DNA of 64,000 bases, taken from an uncultured bacterium (GTDB taxonomy: Bacteria; Nitrospirota; Thermodesulfovibrionia; Thermodesulfovibrionales; Dissulfurispiraceae). The stretch lies in contig CALEDV010000034.1 in assembly GCA_937949555.1 (NCBI GenBank), forward strand, positions 17,795 through 81,794, read 5' to 3'. Both the position numbers and the translations under genes were made by a program. Positions 19,354 to 27,512 of the stretch are shown in pieces (the first letter of the stretch is position 1; each line of letters begins with the position of its first letter). A model generated the notes under the pieces. That model searched no databases and was not told where the DNA came from. It saw nothing but the letters and a program-made list of their open reading frames with translations.

Positions 19354-20530
19354 TATATGCCTTTGTTACCTCGCCCTCTACTGCCTTAAGAGGGATGCCA
19401 TGCCTTTGGGAAAGGGCGAGCATGTCTTCATATTCTGGGGTTAGATTTATCACAGCCCCCTCTACTCCTGCCGCCTTAAGCCTGACCCTTCCATACTTAG
19501 TTTCAACCTCAATGTTACGCCTATGAAGCATCTGTCTGTGTACCCTATGATATCTCAGCCCTATTGAGGTGGTATGGGTAAATACGATGTCGAATATATC
19601 CTGAAGGTTGCTTTCATCCACAAGAACGGTCAGCTTTATCCCGGGCCTGCCTTTTTTCATGATAAGATTTTCAAGATAGGCATCCTTTGCCCCTGCCTTA
19701 AGAAGCGTCAAGATCAAGGATTCATAATACTGTGGATTCATATCGTCAATGTTAGTGGTTACTACAAAGATAGAATCTCGATAATAGGATGATTCAGAGT
19801 CATTTAAAAAGAGCCTTAATACATTGGGCTGCTCCTTAAGGTCTTTACCTCCAGCACCGTAACCTACACCTTTAATGGTAAAGGCAGCCTCTTGTTCCTG
19901 GCGGCTCAGTGAGGATACCAGAGCAGCGCCTGTGGGGGTGGTAAGTTCAAAGGGGATGTTGGAGTTGTAAACACGATACCCCTTGAGGAGTTCAGCCGTT
20001 GCAGGTGCTGGCACAGGCAGGTGACCATGAGAGGTCTTTACAAAGCCGCTGCCTAAATTAATTGGCGAGGCAAGCAATTGTCCAATACCCAATTCCTTTA
20101 GCCCTATAATAGTGCCTACTATATCTACCATACAGTCAACACCTCCAAGTTCATGCAGGTGTACCGATTCGGGCTCCTCTCCATGCACCTTTGCCTCCGC
20201 GGTGAATATTGCCTTAAAGACCTTCAGTGACCTTTCTTTAATATCCTCATCAAGTCCAGAGTTATTTATCAAAGAAACAATATCCTTTAAATAAACAGCC
20301 TTGTTCTGCGGATCTTTTATTATTACCTCTGCCTTAGTAGCCCTAATCCCAGCCCTCATAACCTGTTGTGCCTGAAGCTCAAAGCCCTTTATATGCAAAG
20401 CCTTAAGCCTTTCACTGAGTAGGTCTGCAGATATGCCCAGATCAATAATAGCCCCAAGCATCATATCACCGCTAATGCCTGAGAAACAGTCCAGATATGC
20501 AGTCTTTGTGTATGCTGTTGGAGGGTTCAT
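19331..20530 (-). CDS. larC: Nickel-pincer cofactor nickel-insertion protein LarC
   Basis: Inserts nickel, using CTP, into the pyridinium bisthiocarboxylate mononucleotide that forms the cofactor of lactate racemase LarA and relatives (family knowledge for LarC/DUF111). The 399 residues run as one open frame, unlike Lactiplantibacillus where larC1/larC2 need a frameshift. Visible family segments are LDCFSGISGDMMLGA, EPESVHLHELGGVDCMVDIVG, TSHGHLPVPAPAT and LTTPTGAALV, with the C-terminal half containing TTNIDDMNPQYYE. No larA, larB or larE is in the window. The start follows the upstream hydrolase by 2 bp, so both are probably one transcript. Confidence 0.88.
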   Translation of the reverse strand: MNPPTAYTKTAYLDCFSGISGDMMLGAIIDLGISADLLSERLKALHIKGFELQAQQVMRAGIRATKAEVIIKDPQNKAVYLKDIVSLINNSGLDEDIKERSLKVFKAIFTAEAKVHGEEPESVHLHELGGVDCMVDIVGTIIGLKELGIGQLLASPINLGSGFVKTSHGHLPVPAPATAELLKGYRVYNSNIPFELTTPTGAALVSSLSRQEQEAAFTIKGVGYGAGGKDLKEQPNVLRLFLNDSESSYYRDSIFVVTTNIDDMNPQYYESLILTLLKAGAKDAYLENLIMKKGRPGIKLTVLVDESNLQDIFDIVFTHTTSIGLRYHRVHRQMLHRRNIEVETKYGRVRLKAAGVEGAVINLTPEYEDMLALSQRHGIPLKAVEGEVTKAYIKRHDRD

Positions 20531-20532
20531 GC

Positions 20533-21084
20533 TTACTTGATCCTCTTAGAGATTGTCTTAAACTCCTCAGTGCCTGCCTGTCTTAATAATTGAAAAAGGA
20601 CTGTTTCAGTGGATGTTATCACGGCGCCTGCATCTCTCATAATCTCAATGCCTGTTTTCCAGTTGTGTTTACTTCTAGAGCAAACTGCATCACTCAATAG
20701 ATGCACATTGTAACCCATTCTTAAAAGGCTCAAGGTGGTCTGAAGGACGCATATATGGGTCTCCATGCCTGCAATGATTATGTGTGAGCGCCCTAAGAGT
20801 TTTAACCTGTCAACAATTAGGGGTTCATTACAGCAGTCAAAGGACATCTTTTCCAAGGGCATATACTCAGGTATATGCTCTCTGATCTTATCTACAGTGA
20901 TGCCAAGACCCTTTGGATATTGTTCGGTTACAACCACTGGTATATCCATAAGTCTTGATATGTGAAGCATGTGAAGGGTGTTGGCAATTACCCCCTCCCG
21001 CATACTCATCACCTGGGCCAACCTATCCTGAATATCAATTACCAAAAATAGACCTATGTCTTTGTGTAAAAAATACCTGTCCAT
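20533..21084 (-). CDS. Isochorismatase-family cysteine hydrolase
   Basis: Alpha/beta hydrolase of the isochorismatase superfamily, 183 residues. The catalytic triad is Asp17 (FLVIDIQDRL), Lys79 (PLEKMSFDC) and Cys112 (GMETHICVLQT); the cis-peptide segment before the Cys is typical. The closest general type is the YcaC-like subgroup, whose substrates are mostly unknown. GAGGAGG precedes the ATG. It leads a two-gene unit with larC 2 bp downstream, an uncommon pairing that might hint at a role around the nickel cofactor or nicotinate derivatives, but this is speculation. Confidence 0.83.
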   Translation of the reverse strand: MDRYFLHKDIGLFLVIDIQDRLAQVMSMREGVIANTLHMLHISRLMDIPVVVTEQYPKGLGITVDKIREHIPEYMPLEKMSFDCCNEPLIVDRLKLLGRSHIIIAGMETHICVLQTTLSLLRMGYNVHLLSDAVCSRSKHNWKTGIEIMRDAGAVITSTETVLFQLLRQAGTEEFKTISKRIK

Positions 21085-21101
21085 GCCAATCCTCCTCGAT
21101 A

Positions 21102-21130
21102 ATTTTATTGCTATTGTGAAAAGTTTACAA
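21102..21130 (-). promoter_or_regulatory. Candidate promoter of the hydrolase-larC unit
   Basis: Minus strand: TTGTAA at 21130-21125, a 17-base spacer and TAAAAT at 21107-21102. The -10 matches five of six and the -35 four of six. The start would fall close to the GAGGAGG site, so the leader is very short. Confidence 0.4.
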
Positions 21131-21462
21131 GATAAAGGCTTAAAATATCCTGTTTATCAATAAAAATGTTGTATTAAATAGGTTTGACTCCTCCCTAATC
21201 TTAATAGGATTAGTAGTTTTTTAACAGTCTAACTCACAATAACACTCTTAAAATTGCCCTATAGACTGTCGCTCTGTCGCACTTATCTAAAATAACCTCA
21301 GCGTTGCCTCCTATGAATCATTTACTGATCAGAGGGCAAGACAATCTACCCTGTAGCCATAGAGTTTGACCCTTCAAAGAGGAATAAGCCCCTGTGAGAA
21401 GGCAGAGGATAGAATATTTATAGAGTCGGTGTGTCTTTTTAGTATAAAATACTTAAATTCAT
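21131..21462. other. Intergenic gap between divergent hydrolase and DUF523 genes
   Basis: I find no credible ORF. A small hairpin (CTAATC 21195-21200, GATTAG 21208-21213) is followed by six T at 21217-21222 and could be a weak plus-strand terminator, but nothing upstream on that strand needs one. TATAAA near 21441 may be the -10 for the DUF523 gene, without a clear -35. Confidence 0.3.
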
Positions 21463-22413
21463 ATGCAAGAACCCCTAAAGATAGCGATAAGCGCATGTCT
21501 CCTGGGCATTCCTGTTAGATATGATGGAGGGCATAAGCTCCAGGGGTTGCTTACGGAAACCTTAGGTAGATTTATACAATGGCACCCGGTTTGTCCTGAG
21601 GTTGAATGTGGTCTGCCTGTGCCGAGGGAACCTATGAGGCTTATTACTCCCAAAAGCAATCCCTCTCTTGTAACTATTTTGGACAATATCAATTACACAA
21701 AAAATATGATGCCTTGGATGGAAAACAAGATAGGACAATTAGAGGAACAAATGATTTGCGGCTTTATATTGAAAAGCCGTTCGCCCAGTTGCGGCATTGG
21801 AGATGCAAAAATATATAACAAATCAGGAACCCTTATTACTTTAGGAGACGGTATTTTCACTGGGACATTGAACAAAAAAATCCCTTGCCTGCCCATTGAA
21901 AACGAGGAAAGGCTTCATAATATTGATTGCCGTGAAAACTTCCTTGTTAGGGTATTTGTTTATAGAAGGTGGACAAATCTATTGCAAAAGGGCATAAATA
22001 GGTCAGGTATTATGGATTTCCATAGAGAACATAAACTACTTTTGCTTGCCCATAGCCCTGAGCACTACAGGTATCTGGGCAGACTTATATCTGGCCAGAA
22101 GCAGCTTGCGCTCAAGGACCTGTCAGAAAGATACATAAACCTATTAATGGGGGGGTTAAAAAGGATTGCAACAGTTAACAGGCATGTTAATGTGCTCCAA
22201 CATATTATGGGTTATTTTAAGAAAGATTTAAGCCCTAAGGACAAAGTGAGACTTGTGAGGGTCATTGAGGAATATCAACAATCGAGGCTTCCGCTGATTG
22301 TGCCTGTAACGCTTTTAAGCTATTTCGCTGACAAATACGAGTGTGCATACTTAAAAGGGCAGGTTTATCTTAATCCTGGTTACACCGAACTAATGCTTTT
22401 AAATCATGGCTGA
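21463..22413 (+). CDS. DUF523 and DUF1722 domain protein (YbbK-YbgA type)
   Basis: Two-domain cytoplasmic protein of 316 residues and unknown activity. The N-terminal DUF523 part (about 1-145) carries the conserved cysteine segments ISACLLGIPVRYDG, HPVCPEVECGLPVPREPMRL and KSRSPSCGIG. The C-terminal DUF1722 part (about 190-310) has DFHREHKLLLLAHSPEHYRYLG, the YbgA signature. In Escherichia coli ybgA adjoins the photolyase gene; here the last 8 bp overlap mfd, so DUF1722 again sits next to a DNA-repair gene. Cysteine conservation suggests metal or thiol chemistry, but no function is proven. The start ATG has no strong ribosome site. Confidence 0.8.
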   Translation: MQEPLKIAISACLLGIPVRYDGGHKLQGLLTETLGRFIQWHPVCPEVECGLPVPREPMRLITPKSNPSLVTILDNINYTKNMMPWMENKIGQLEEQMICGFILKSRSPSCGIGDAKIYNKSGTLITLGDGIFTGTLNKKIPCLPIENEERLHNIDCRENFLVRVFVYRRWTNLLQKGINRSGIMDFHREHKLLLLAHSPEHYRYLGRLISGQKQLALKDLSERYINLLMGGLKRIATVNRHVNVLQHIMGYFKKDLSPKDKVRLVRVIEEYQQSRLPLIVPVTLLSYFADKYECAYLKGQVYLNPGYTELMLLNHG

Positions 22414-25400
22414 GACATTCGCATCCTTACTTTTAAGTCATATATCGTCAATTTACAGGGCTGCGATAGAAGACAGTGAGCGGGTATTAAGTAATATATC
22501 TATTACCCACACTGCCTTGATGCTTTGTCTCCAGGAGAGGCCCTTTGTTTTCTTAGAGGATACCCCTGAGGCTGCATCGAGACTCCATCAGGATTTTGCC
22601 TTTTTTCAGCGCCTTATAGGCTCAAAGTCCAATGCCCTTTTACTGCCGCCACCTCTTAACATTGAACTCACTGGGAGGAGGATTGAGGCGCTGAAGGAAT
22701 ATCTGCAAGAGGATGTCCTGTCCCTTATCACCTCTCCAGCAGCCCTTGACAATTCCATGGATATCTTTAGTCTCCAAAAGGATACCCTTTCCCTTATGCC
22801 TGATATGGAGATTGAACGCACTGTACTGAAGCAATGGCTTTTAGACAGCGGCTATAAGGAGGTAGCTATGGTAATTGACAAGGGTGAATTCAGTCATAGG
22901 AGTTTTATATTTGATATCTTTCCAAGTACTGCCAATATGCCTGCAAGGATTGAGTTTTTTGGTGATTCCATAGATTCCATAAGGGCCTTTGATATAGAAA
23001 CTCAACTTTCTGATAGGGATATATCAAGATTAGATATTTTTTCCACGATAGAACGATATGTAGATGAGGATATGCTTCAGCAGATGCTTATCCTAAAAAA
23101 GTCAGACCTATTTATTGCAGGGCTGATTAACAGTGAGGCTCTAAATCTGTCTAAGAATGATATAGCCCTAAAGGTTTACCACAACCCGATCAATAAAGGC
23201 GGCACAGCATCTTTAGAGTCATCCTTTGCAGGTATGGGGATACTGCCTCAGGAAAGAAAGAGTTATGACGATTTCCTTGCCTTTATAAAGGAGACCTCAA
23301 AACCCTTTATCGTTGTTTTGCCCTCAAGGGCACAGGCAGATAGATTAAGGGATATGTTTCAGGAGAATGATATCTTAGTTCCTATCTTAGAACCTCAAGA
23401 GGTCTCCTCCTATTATGGAAGGGGTTGTATAACTACGGGGACATTATCATCGGGTATAAACCTCCCTGATATTTTTGTTCTTACAGGTTCCGAGATCTTT
23501 GGAGAGAAGCCTCCTGTAAGGGTGTCAAGACCACAGAAACTCTCTAGGATACTGCTAAACCTTGAGGAATTAAAGCCTGGTGACTGGATAGTGCACAGAG
23601 ACCATGGGATAGGAAGGTTTAAGGGCATCCTCAGACAGGAAATGGGAGGCTATGAACAGGATCTCATAAATATTGAATACGGAAACGGCAGCCTCTACAT
23701 CCCTGCTGAAAATATCAGACTTGTCCAGAAATACAGTGCCTCAGAGTCCGCTGTGCCTTTGGTTGACAAGATTGGTTCTAAAAACTGGCATAAGAACAAG
23801 CTCAGGGCAAGACTGGGTGCTGAAGAGGTAGCTAAAAAACTCATCAAGCTATATGCGGAGAGGACTGTAAGCAGGGGATTTGTATTTTCTGAGGACACTG
23901 CCATGCACAGAGAGTTTGACGATTTCTTTGTCTATCAAGAAACACCGGATCAGGCAAGGGCTATAGAGGATATTAAGAGGCTTATGTATTCCGAAAAGCC
24001 TATGGACATGCTTCTCTGCGGTGATGTGGGATATGGAAAGACTGAGGTTGTAATGAGGGCAATATTCAGGGCTGTTTACGACAGGAAACAGGCCGCAGTG
24101 CTTGTGCCTACTACTATATTGGCAGAACAACACTATAGAACCTTTAAGTCAAGATTCTCGGGCTTTCCGGTGAGGATTGATGCACTCAATAGATTCAGGA
24201 GTCCCTCTGAAAGGGCTAAGACACTGAAGGCGCTGAAGAGCCATGAGGTTGATGTGGTCATAGGCACCCATTCACTGCTCAGAAAGGACATTGCCTTTGC
24301 CGATTTAGGTCTCCTTGTTATTGACGAGGAACACAAGTTTGGTGTGCAGCAAAAGGAACGGCTTAAAGAGCTCCGAAAATCCGTTGATGTAATAACCCTA
24401 ACTGCAACACCTATTCCAAGGACCCTTCAGATGTCTCTATCTGGCATAAGGGAGATGTCTATCATCGAAACTCCCCCTGAGGACAGGATATCAGTGAAGA
24501 CCTTCACATCGGTATTCAATATCAACATAATAAAAGAGGCAATACAGAGAGAGCTAAAACGGCAGGGACAGGTTTATTATGTTCATAATAGGATTGGCCG
24601 CCTTGAGGAAAAGGCAAGGCTTATTAGAGGACTTGTAGGTAACGCAAGGATTGCTATAGCTCACGGTGAAATCCCTGAGAGGGACCTTGAAAGGGTGATG
24701 TTTGACTTTATGAACCAGAGGATTGATGTGCTCCTATGCACAGCCATCATTGGCTCTGGGCTGGACATACCCTCTGCAAACACAATTATTATTGATAGGG
24801 CTGATATATTCGGACTTGCTGACCTATATCAACTCAGAGGAAGAGTGGGCAGGAGCAATGTCCAGGCATACGCCTACCTGCTAATACCTGAGGAGGAAAG
24901 GATAAGTGAAGATGCCATGAAAAGACTTCAGGCTGTGCAAGACCTTAGTTATTTAGGGGCAGGTTTTAGGATTGCCCTTAAAGACTTAGAGATAAGAGGT
25001 GCAGGAAATATCCTCGGCGCTGAGCAGTCTGGGCATATATTTAGGGTGGGGTTTGATATGTATATGGAAATGCTTGAGGAGGCTGTTGCAGAACTCAAGG
25101 GGGAAAAGCTAAAGGCAACACTCAATCCAGAGATCAAAGTGGCATTGTCTGCCTATATACCAGAGTCTTACATTAATGACATTACCATGAGGATCAGTGT
25201 TTATAGGAGACTATCGGAGTGTTCTACCCTTGAGGAACTCAATGATATGGAAGCTGAGCTTACCGATCGTTTTGGTACTATTCCAATGGAGACATCAAAT
25301 CTGATAGATATACTCAGGGTCAAGATATTGTCAAGAAGGTTATTGATAAACAGGATCGTTGAGAGCCCTGAGGATTTTAGATTTTATTTCCAGAGGACTG

Positions 25401-25606
25401 AACCTGAGCTTTATGGCGCGCCTGAGGACTTTTTTAGGGACCTTGTTGATACACTAAATCATTTACAGAAGGGTATAAAAAGATTTAGATTTATAGAGGG
25501 TGGTTTTTCCATTGCTCGTACAGGTAAGGCACAGCAGAAACCAATGAAGAGACTTGAGGAAACCCTTATGAGTATTTACAGCGAGTATCAAAGGAGGAAG
25601 GGATGA
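22406..25606 (+). CDS. mfd: Transcription-repair coupling factor
   Basis: ATP-driven translocase that removes RNA polymerase stalled at lesions and recruits UvrA. The 1066 residues contain the UvrB-like N-terminal region, the polymerase-interacting domain beginning LKPGDWIVHRDHGIGRFKGI near residue 389, the SF2 helicase core (GDVGYGKTEVV near 536, DEEH near 639, LTATPIPRTLQMSLSG, LCTAIIGSGLDIPSANT, YQLRGRVGRS) and the C-terminal TRCF domain from about 960. The family is usually 1100-1180 residues; the shortening seems to be in the N-terminal UvrB-like part. It overlaps the DUF523 gene upstream by 8 bp and the lipoprotein gene downstream by 4 bp. Confidence 0.95.
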   Translation: MAETFASLLLSHISSIYRAAIEDSERVLSNISITHTALMLCLQERPFVFLEDTPEAASRLHQDFAFFQRLIGSKSNALLLPPPLNIELTGRRIEALKEYLQEDVLSLITSPAALDNSMDIFSLQKDTLSLMPDMEIERTVLKQWLLDSGYKEVAMVIDKGEFSHRSFIFDIFPSTANMPARIEFFGDSIDSIRAFDIETQLSDRDISRLDIFSTIERYVDEDMLQQMLILKKSDLFIAGLINSEALNLSKNDIALKVYHNPINKGGTASLESSFAGMGILPQERKSYDDFLAFIKETSKPFIVVLPSRAQADRLRDMFQENDILVPILEPQEVSSYYGRGCITTGTLSSGINLPDIFVLTGSEIFGEKPPVRVSRPQKLSRILLNLEELKPGDWIVHRDHGIGRFKGILRQEMGGYEQDLINIEYGNGSLYIPAENIRLVQKYSASESAVPLVDKIGSKNWHKNKLRARLGAEEVAKKLIKLYAERTVSRGFVFSEDTAMHREFDDFFVYQETPDQARAIEDIKRLMYSEKPMDMLLCGDVGYGKTEVVMRAIFRAVYDRKQAAVLVPTTILAEQHYRTFKSRFSGFPVRIDALNRFRSPSERAKTLKALKSHEVDVVIGTHSLLRKDIAFADLGLLVIDEEHKFGVQQKERLKELRKSVDVITLTATPIPRTLQMSLSGIREMSIIETPPEDRISVKTFTSVFNINIIKEAIQRELKRQGQVYYVHNRIGRLEEKARLIRGLVGNARIAIAHGEIPERDLERVMFDFMNQRIDVLLCTAIIGSGLDIPSANTIIIDRADIFGLADLYQLRGRVGRSNVQAYAYLLIPEEERISEDAMKRLQAVQDLSYLGAGFRIALKDLEIRGAGNILGAEQSGHIFRVGFDMYMEMLEEAVAELKGEKLKATLNPEIKVALSAYIPESYINDITMRISVYRRLSECSTLEELNDMEAELTDRFGTIPMETSNLIDILRVKILSRRLLINRIVESPEDFRFYFQRTEPELYGAPEDFFRDLVDTLNHLQKGIKRFRFIEGGFSIARTGKAQQKPMKRLEETLMSIYSEYQRRKG

Positions 25607-26325
25607 AATTGTTACAGATTATCCTCGTTCTGCTATTAGCAGTTCTTTTTGCAGGATGTGCAGGACAACAGGCAAGGCCTTCAGAGGAGACCCATAAAGA
25701 GGCAGATTATTATTACAAGATGGGTATATCAAGCCTTAATGAAGGTAATATTAAGATGGCTTATGTGCAACTGCATAAGGCCTATGAACTTGATCAAAAC
25801 AACAAGGAGGTTTTAAACAGCTTGGGCATTGTCTTTATGCAGCTCGGAGAGGAAGACAAGGCGCTGGATTTTTTTAATAGGGTGCTTCAGATTGATGATA
25901 GGTACTCAGAGGCATACAACAGCATTGGGGTAATCAACCTTCATAGGGGCAGATATCAGGAGGCTATTGATGCCTTTAATCGCGCTATCTCTAATCCTCT
26001 ATATCAATACCCTGATAGGGCATACTACAATTTAGGTGTGTCCTATTACAGAATGAAGAGATTTGATGATGCCATAAGGTCTTTCCAAAGTGCATTGATG
26101 CTGTCACCTTCCTTTACTATGCCCCATTACGGTCTTGCCCTTGCCTTTAACAAAAAGGGCGACTACGGAAACGCAGCCATTATGCTAAACAGGGCAATAA
26201 CCTTAGACCAAAAATACAGGGGCAATCGGGAGGCTTATAAAAAGGATCTGCAGCAAAAATATAATCAAACCAGAGGAGTAGAAGCCACAGATTTGGCTGA
26301 TTACATGGAAATACTAAATTATTAA
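25603..26325 (+). CDS. TPR-repeat lipoprotein (PilF/NlpI-like)
   Basis: Exported lipoprotein of 240 residues. Signal peptide 1-18 ends in the lipobox LFAGC with Cys19 as the lipid attachment site. At least four tetratricopeptide repeats follow (ADYYYKMGISSLNEGN, KEVLNSLGIVFMQLGEEDKA, SEAYNSIGVINLHRGRYQEA, DRAYYNLGVSYYRMKRFDDA). Such proteins act as envelope scaffolds, for example PilF/PilW for type IV pilus secretins or NlpI for peptidoglycan hydrolases; no pilus genes are present here to choose. The ATG overlaps the mfd stop as ATGA, so it is translated from the mfd message. Confidence 0.8.
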   Translation: MKLLQIILVLLLAVLFAGCAGQQARPSEETHKEADYYYKMGISSLNEGNIKMAYVQLHKAYELDQNNKEVLNSLGIVFMQLGEEDKALDFFNRVLQIDDRYSEAYNSIGVINLHRGRYQEAIDAFNRAISNPLYQYPDRAYYNLGVSYYRMKRFDDAIRSFQSALMLSPSFTMPHYGLALAFNKKGDYGNAAIMLNRAITLDQKYRGNREAYKKDLQQKYNQTRGVEATDLADYMEILNY

Positions 26326-26374
26326 CCTCTCAGTGTGTCTCTTGAGAGAAAGGGCAAAAATAAGCAACATCTTC

Positions 26375-26449
26375 TGGAGGCGGCGAGCGGATTCGAACCG
26401 CTGGATAAAGGTTTTGCAGACCTCTCCCTTGCCACTTGGGTACGCCGCC
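26375..26449 (-). tRNA. tRNA-Cys (anticodon GCA)
   Basis: A full cloverleaf folds on the minus strand: 7-bp acceptor stem GGCGGCG/CGCCGCC, 3-bp D stem CCC/GGG with a GG-containing loop, anticodon arm GAGGT-CTGCAAA-ACCTT with anticodon GCA at 26417-26415, and T arm AGCGG-TTCGAAT-CCGCT. The discriminator base is U, a known identity element for cysteine tRNA, and CCA is encoded. It lies alone between the convergent TPR lipoprotein gene and ubiA. Confidence 0.96.
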
Positions 26450-26501
26450 AATTAAGGAATGATATTAAATCATAAATGCAGCGATAGTTACAACCTTTGA
26501 T

Positions 26502-27365
26502 TTATAGAAACAATGCCCCCATTGTGGAGATAAAGACCACAATGCTGATGTATCCGTTCATATTGAAGAATGCAAAGTCTAATTTGCTAAGGTCCTCAGA
26601 CTTCACAAGGGAATGTTCATATACAAGCAGCAACCCTACTACTGCCATGCCGATCCAGTACGGCAAATCAAGATTAAATAATATGCCTGTGTAAACCAAC
26701 AACCAGAATGTTGCTGTATGCATGAGCCTTGATAGGGTTATGGCTCTTCTGATGCCAAACCTTGCGGGTATGGACTTTAGACCCTTCTTTTTATCAAAGT
26801 CTATGTCCTGTAGGGCGTAAAGGACATCAAACCCTGCAAGCCAAAATACTACTGCCAATGCAAGGGGTATTATTTCCATGTTAAGGGTGCCTCTTAGGGC
26901 AATCCATGCACCAATAGGCGCTGCCGAGATACATATACCGAGCACTAAGTGACACAACCAGGTAAACCTTTTGGTGTAGGAGTAGAGGATCAAAAATCCT
27001 ATTGCCACAGGCGATAATAGAAAACATAGGTCATTGAGCATATAGGCGGCTCCAAGCAGGACTGCAAAGGAAAGGACAACAAATATAAATGCCTCTGTTG
27101 TCTTTATTGCCCCTCTGGGAATCTCTCGGTTTTTGGTGCGTGGGTTGCAGGCGTCAATGTCCCTGTCAATAATCCTGTTAAGACCCATTGCCGCAGAACG
27201 GGCGCTGACCATTGCAATTACAATAAGCAATGACTGTTGTACAGAGGGCAGTCCCTGCGCGGCTAAAAGTGCTGAGGTTAGGGCGAAGGGCAATGCAAAG
27301 ACTGAGTGAGAAAACTTTATCATTGATAAATAAAGCCTGAATTTATTCAACATAGCCAAAAACAT
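26502..27365 (-). CDS. UbiA-family prenyltransferase (4-hydroxybenzoate or menaquinone-pathway type)
   Basis: Integral-membrane aromatic prenyltransferase of 287 residues with about eight or nine helices. Both Mg-diphosphate motifs are visible: NRIIDRDIDACNPRT (Asn63, Asp67, Asp71) and YALQDIDFDKKKG. The substrate could be 4-hydroxybenzoate (UbiA) or the 1,4-dihydroxy-6-naphthoate-type acceptor of the futalosine route (MqnP); no neighbouring quinone gene decides, and both subgroups look alike. The ATG at 27365 directly touches AAGGG, so the second ATG at 27353 with 12-base spacing is an equally good start. The promoter overlaps that of a divergent candidate small RNA. Confidence 0.85.
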   Translation of the reverse strand: MFLAMLNKFRLYLSMIKFSHSVFALPFALTSALLAAQGLPSVQQSLLIVIAMVSARSAAMGLNRIIDRDIDACNPRTKNREIPRGAIKTTEAFIFVVLSFAVLLGAAYMLNDLCFLLSPVAIGFLILYSYTKRFTWLCHLVLGICISAAPIGAWIALRGTLNMEIIPLALAVVFWLAGFDVLYALQDIDFDKKKGLKSIPARFGIRRAITLSRLMHTATFWLLVYTGILFNLDLPYWIGMAVVGLLLVYEHSLVKSEDLSKLDFAFFNMNGYISIVVFISTMGALFL

Positions 27366-27389
27366 CCCTTAAAAACTAAATTTATATTT

Positions 27390-27419
27390 ATCATATTATA
27401 TTGTAATTAGGGTTGACAA
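27390..27419 (-). promoter_or_regulatory. Promoter of ubiA, overlapping a divergent promoter
   Basis: Minus strand: TTGTCA at 27419-27414, an 18-base spacer and TATGAT at 27395-27390. Each element matches five of six. The -35 is the reverse complement of the plus-strand -35, so polymerase cannot occupy both promoters at once. Confidence 0.5.
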
Positions 27420-27442
27420 AGCATGTAACTTTAAGTTATAAA
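27413..27442 (+). promoter_or_regulatory. Sigma-70 promoter of the candidate small RNA
   Basis: Plus strand: perfect TTGACA at 27413-27418 and TTATAA/TATAAA at 27436-27442 with a 17- or 18-base spacer. No plus-strand gene follows until cca at 28720, and a terminator lies only about 30 bases beyond the -10. Confidence 0.6.
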
Positions 27443-27448
27443 TAAATA

Positions 27449-27510
27449 GCGTCTTGTTACCTCCCCCAAACTGCTGTCCGCTATCCCCCTTTGGACAGCA
27501 GTTTTTTTTT
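27449..27510 (+). ncRNA. Candidate small RNA with C-rich single-stranded motifs
   Basis: Predicted about 62-nt transcript from a start near 27449 to the T run at 27502-27510. It consists of an unpaired head containing ACCTCCCCC (27460-27468) and a 9- to 12-bp hairpin whose loop holds ATCCCCC. Both C-rich stretches could pair with purine-rich ribosome-binding sites, as UCCC-type small RNAs do. The evidence is promoter plus terminator spacing only; the alternative is a bidirectional terminator for the DUF362 gene with a chance promoter. Confidence 0.45.
27471..27510 (+). terminator. Rho-independent terminator
   Basis: CTGCTGTCC (27471-27479) pairs perfectly with GGACAGCAG (27493-27501), extendable by three A-T pairs, and is followed by nine T. 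On the minus strand only three T follow the stem, so the signal is asymmetric and acts best on plus-strand transcripts. Confidence 0.8.
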
Positions 27511-27512
27511 AT

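Noticed and set aside
26327..26348. CTCTCA/TGAGAG hairpin between the TPR lipoprotein gene and tRNA-Cys
   Set aside because: Only six pairs with a 10-base loop and no T run on either strand; too weak to call a terminator.
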